A DNA stretch of 64,000 bases from Trichomonas vaginalis G3 (lineage: Eukaryota > Parabasalia > Trichomonadida > Trichomonadidae). Positions 62,365 to 64,000 of the stretch are shown one piece after another; positions within the stretch are counted from its first letter, which is position 1; every line of letters begins with the position of its first letter. The notes under the pieces are model-generated. The model made no database searches. It saw nothing but the letters and a program-made list of their open reading frames with translations, and was not told the DNA's origin. A program made the position numbers and the translations under genes. The stretch is from NCBI RefSeq assembly GCF_026262505.1, contig NC_067203.1:11222001-11286000 (forward strand). The letters run 5' to 3'.

Positions 62365-62679
62365 ATGAGTGACAACAAGCATCCAAGAGTCCTGATTCAA
62401 TTAAGATTCAGAGTCCAGACATGAATATAAAAAGAAACTAAACAGAATTAAATCAAAAATATGCTATTACAAAAAGAAGCCGCAATGCGGCGGGGCTGAT
62501 GCCATAAAACTAAAGTAATTAAAACATAAAGAGAGGAAAGAAATAATCGAAAAATTAGAAACTTACCGTTCAATCCTTAAACTGAGTGAAGCAAAAATAA
62601 AAGAATTTAATAGAATAAATAAATTGATTGGAAGAGATGAATTTAATAAAGATGAATTTTTAAACTCAATCCAAATTTA
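62365..62679 (+). pseudogene. Short degraded Maverick gene
   Basis: ATG 62365 follows the motif TTTTTTATTTCGTAAGAA. The frame is lost within 20 codons. A helical segment in another frame (EKLETYRSILKLSEAKIKEFNRINKLIGRDEFNKDEFLN) ends at TAA 62677-62679. A paired hairpin lies in the middle. Family not recognised. Confidence 0.4.
62479..62503. repeat. Paired stem-loops
   Basis: GCCGC-AAT-GCGGC followed by GGC-TGAT-GCC. It shares the GCCGCAA and CGGCGGGG words with the copy at 57658. Confidence 0.6.
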
Positions 62680-62683
62680 ATTT

Positions 62684-62866
62684 TTATTCCTCTTCGACAA
62701 CGTCTCTTCGAGACGCCGAACCCTTCTGGGTTCTTCTTTCCATCATTACTGCATAACCGCATCTTTTCGGTTTCGTGGTTTGTTGTTTTAATTCGTTCTT
62801 GCATCATTTTTATCATTTCCTCCCTTGTTATGATTCGTGGTAAATTTTGAGCTTGTGGGTATCCAT
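62684..62866 (-). pseudogene. Short degraded minus-strand Maverick gene
   Basis: ATG 62866-62864 is preceded by TTTTATTTTTATATAA, the element promoter motif. The ATG frame stops early. A neighbouring frame reads PQAQNLPRIITREEMIKMMQERI, and the likely original end is in a third frame (RDVVEEE then TAA near 62684). The paired hairpin at 62701-62733 lies in its 3' part and adds NPEGFG-like codons. Confidence 0.4.
62701..62733. repeat. Paired stem-loops at convergent gene ends
   Basis: CGTCTC-TTC-GAGACG (62701-62715) and GAACCC-TTCT-GGGTTC (62718-62733), both perfect 6-bp stems separated by 2 nt. It lies where rightward and leftward Maverick genes converge, so a transcript-end role is possible. 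Confidence 0.75.
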
Positions 62867-62890
62867 TTATATAAAAATAAAATTTTGTTA

Positions 62891-63073
62891 TCAGTTATTT
62901 ATCATCATTTTATTAAGTTCATCTTTAGTTAATTTGAATGGATTCGCTAATGTTCCACCTTGAGCCACAACACTTGCCCCGGCTAATTGTGAAGAACCCG
63001 GGATAAGTACTCCATGAAATGATTTCATTGGTATCATTAATTTAGAAATAGTTGGCTTAATTAATTTTGTCAT
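62891..63073 (-). CDS. Small Maverick protein (60 aa)
   Basis: An intact frame from ATG 63073 directly after TTTTATTTTTATCATAA. The protein MTKLIKPTISKLMIPMKSFHGVLIP... has a Gly/Ala-rich middle (SSQLAGASVVAQGGTLANPF) and a charged helical end. The promoter motif and intact frame suggest a genuine small gene. Its hydrophobic, Gly-rich middle could be membrane- or capsid-interacting; that is a guess. Confidence 0.6.
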   Translation of the reverse strand: MTKLIKPTISKLMIPMKSFHGVLIPGSSQLAGASVVAQGGTLANPFKLTKDELNKMMINN

Positions 63074-63110
63074 TTATGATAAAAATAAAATTGCATAATT
63101 TAAATTTTTT

Positions 63111-63160
63111 TCTTTCTCATTTTCTCATTTTCTCATTTTCTCATTTTCTCATTTTTCTCT
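63111..63160. repeat. Octamer microsatellite (TTTTCTCA)n
   Basis: About five copies of TTTTCTCA. It directly follows, and supplies the stop codon of, the 38-aa ORF on the minus strand. Confidence 0.85.
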
Positions 63161-63265
63161 TTTTTCATCCTGTTTTGGTTTCAGCAACTTTAATTTTAAC
63201 TTTGGATCAAATATTGGGTTTCCATCTTTATCTCTTCCAATAACACCATATGGTAGAATCTTCAT
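63149..63265 (-). CDS. Very small Maverick ORF (38 aa)
   Basis: ATG 63265 lies after TTTTTATTTTAGTATAA. The peptide MKILPYGVIGRDKDGNPIFDP... is compact and Lys-rich at its C terminus, ending inside the octamer repeat. The motif spacing is the same as for the other element genes, so I count it as real with moderate confidence. Function unknown. Confidence 0.45.
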   Translation of the reverse strand: MKILPYGVIGRDKDGNPIFDPKLKLKLLKPKQDEKREK

Positions 63266-63303
63266 TTATACTAAAATAAAAATTTAAATTATGCCGTTCT
63301 AAA

Positions 63304-63338
63304 GTTTGTGAAACAAACATTGAGCGTTCATTGAACGC
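63304..63338. repeat. Paired stem-loops over the stop of the collar gene
   Basis: GTTTGT-GAA-ACAAAC (63304-63318) and GCGTTCA-T-TGAACGC (63324-63338). The second hairpin contains the TGA stop (63330-63328) of the minus-strand collar-like gene. Confidence 0.75.
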
Positions 63339-64000
63339 GAAACCATGCATAAACTGTCATATAAGGTGGCATGTAATCTGTACCTCTTCCTGTCGTTTGT
63401 GTATATCCTGAAACATTATGTGAATGTGTACCCGAACCGTTTGAAGTATATCCTTCATTCCATCTATTTTTATTACCGTACCAATATTTACCCCTGCTAG
63501 CGTCTCTATCAGACCATCCATCAGGAAATCCATTATTTCCATCAGGATATTCAAACGAATTAGTATAAGTATGACTATGCCAGCCCGAGTCTTGAGTGTT
63601 TAAATTAACATAATGACTATGAGCAGGTAAATTTTCGCCAGTAATCTTTTTACTTCCACCGGTTTGTTTTGAACTATTAGCACATAGAGGAAACGATCGG
63701 TTATTTGTTGCCATGTACCGAAACCGAATACATCAGCTGGATTTGTTGAATTCATTGATGTATATATTGAACCAATGGGGTAAATCATCTCAAGAATTGT
63801 ATTTAATCCATTATGAATATTGAATTTATTATATAATATTGAAACTGGGTAAGAAATTAAAATTGGTCTTGTCATCAATATTAACGTATTATTTTTGAAA
63901 ATTGCTTTTCTAACATCTTGAAATTTTGTGATTTCAGACCAGTTTCTTCCATCACTACTGATATTTACTAAATCACCACATCCTAAAGCAATGAAATACC
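63328..64000 (-). pseudogene. Phage tail-collar/fibre-like protein (Maverick), frameshifted, 5' part beyond edge
   Basis: Open from the right window edge. The upstream part has a repeat-like motif (ALGCGDLVNISSDGRNWSEI) of the kind found in beta-propeller/BNR-like fibres. Then comes IYPIGSIYTSMNSTNPADVFGFGTWQQITDRFLY, which is a textbook tail-collar signature. The frame shifts near 63685, and the next frame gives GENLPAHSHYVNL...HSHTYTNS...GTHSHNV...YMPPYMTVYAWFRVQ, the His-rich metal-binding C terminus of phage tail-collar domains. Such domains bind host receptors in phage fibres. Here it sits on a eukaryotic mobile element and is broken by one frameshift. Confidence 0.85.

Larger units (their letters stand above)
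54900..64000. mobile_element. Maverick/Polinton, left part (continues past window)
   Basis: A large self-synthesising DNA transposon: protein-primed family-B DNA polymerase (56791-60249), rve integrase (60766-62345) and accessory genes, some on the opposite strand. Mavericks are abundant in T. vaginalis. The left border is approximate: coding starts at 55174 and an inverted-repeat cluster lies at 54920-55017. The right end, and with it the packaging ATPase, protease and capsid genes usually present, is not in the window. Most long genes carry frameshifts or nonsense codons, so this copy is not autonomous as read. Genes on the left run rightward and those from 62.7 kb run leftward, converging near 62.68 kb. 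Confidence 0.85.

Overview
The window looks like nuclear DNA of a trichomonad (Parabasalia; Trichomonas vaginalis-like, species not resolvable from sequence alone). It is strongly AT-rich. Host genes are intronless, closely packed and on both strands. Many have a TCA-Py-(T/A) initiator (Inr) a few to about 50 nt before the ATG, and the ribosomal protein gene instead carries the trichomonad M3 (AACGGTTA) and M5 (CCTTT) core-promoter motifs. Several genes encode ankyrin proteins of the trichomonad DUF3447 type. No match to the trichomonad 3' splice consensus was noticed by eye.

Layout. 1-623: left-truncated minus-strand gene with a mobile-element-style promoter. 3.1-17 kb: an ankyrin pseudogene split by a 37-bp minisatellite, a 696-aa ankyrin protein, a 985-residue coiled-coil protein, a small decaying gene, hairpin-rich spacer, a transcription-type CDK kinase, a 47-bp minisatellite and a 574-aa ankyrin protein with homogenised repeats. 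17.8-24.6 kb: an intact TOR kinase (2255 aa). 25-33.3 kb: an ankyrin pseudogene with a lost start codon, a broken leucine-zipper ORF, two alpha-helical proteins of unknown role, a membrane protein and a short ankyrin protein. 33.7-46.5 kb: a 2338-aa pseudokinase/Sel1 protein, a MYST histone acetyltransferase and an LRR protein with a disordered tail. 48.4-50.5 kb: a frameshifted ankyrin locus with a 283-bp (TTC)n tract. 51.2-52.8 kb: ribosomal protein eL34 and a possible winged-helix protein.

Mobile DNA fills the right end. 53973-54789 is an 817-bp Mutator-like element with 34-bp terminal inverted repeats and a 10-bp target duplication; its repeats carry a host-type Inr. From about 54.9 kb to the window edge lies a Maverick/Polinton: protein-primed family-B DNA polymerase, rve-type integrase, several small genes and a gene ending in a phage-tail-collar-like domain. 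Almost every long Maverick gene is broken by frameshifts, while very long host ORFs in the same window are open, so decay is the simplest reading. Maverick genes share a T-rich upstream motif ending in ATAAATG-like sequence, distinct from the host Inr, and the element contains several paired stem-loops.

Functionally the host part is a set of independent growth-control (TOR), transcription (CDK, MYST), translation (eL34) and scaffold (ankyrin, Sel1, LRR) genes with no operons. The rest is repeat- and transposon-driven turnover.
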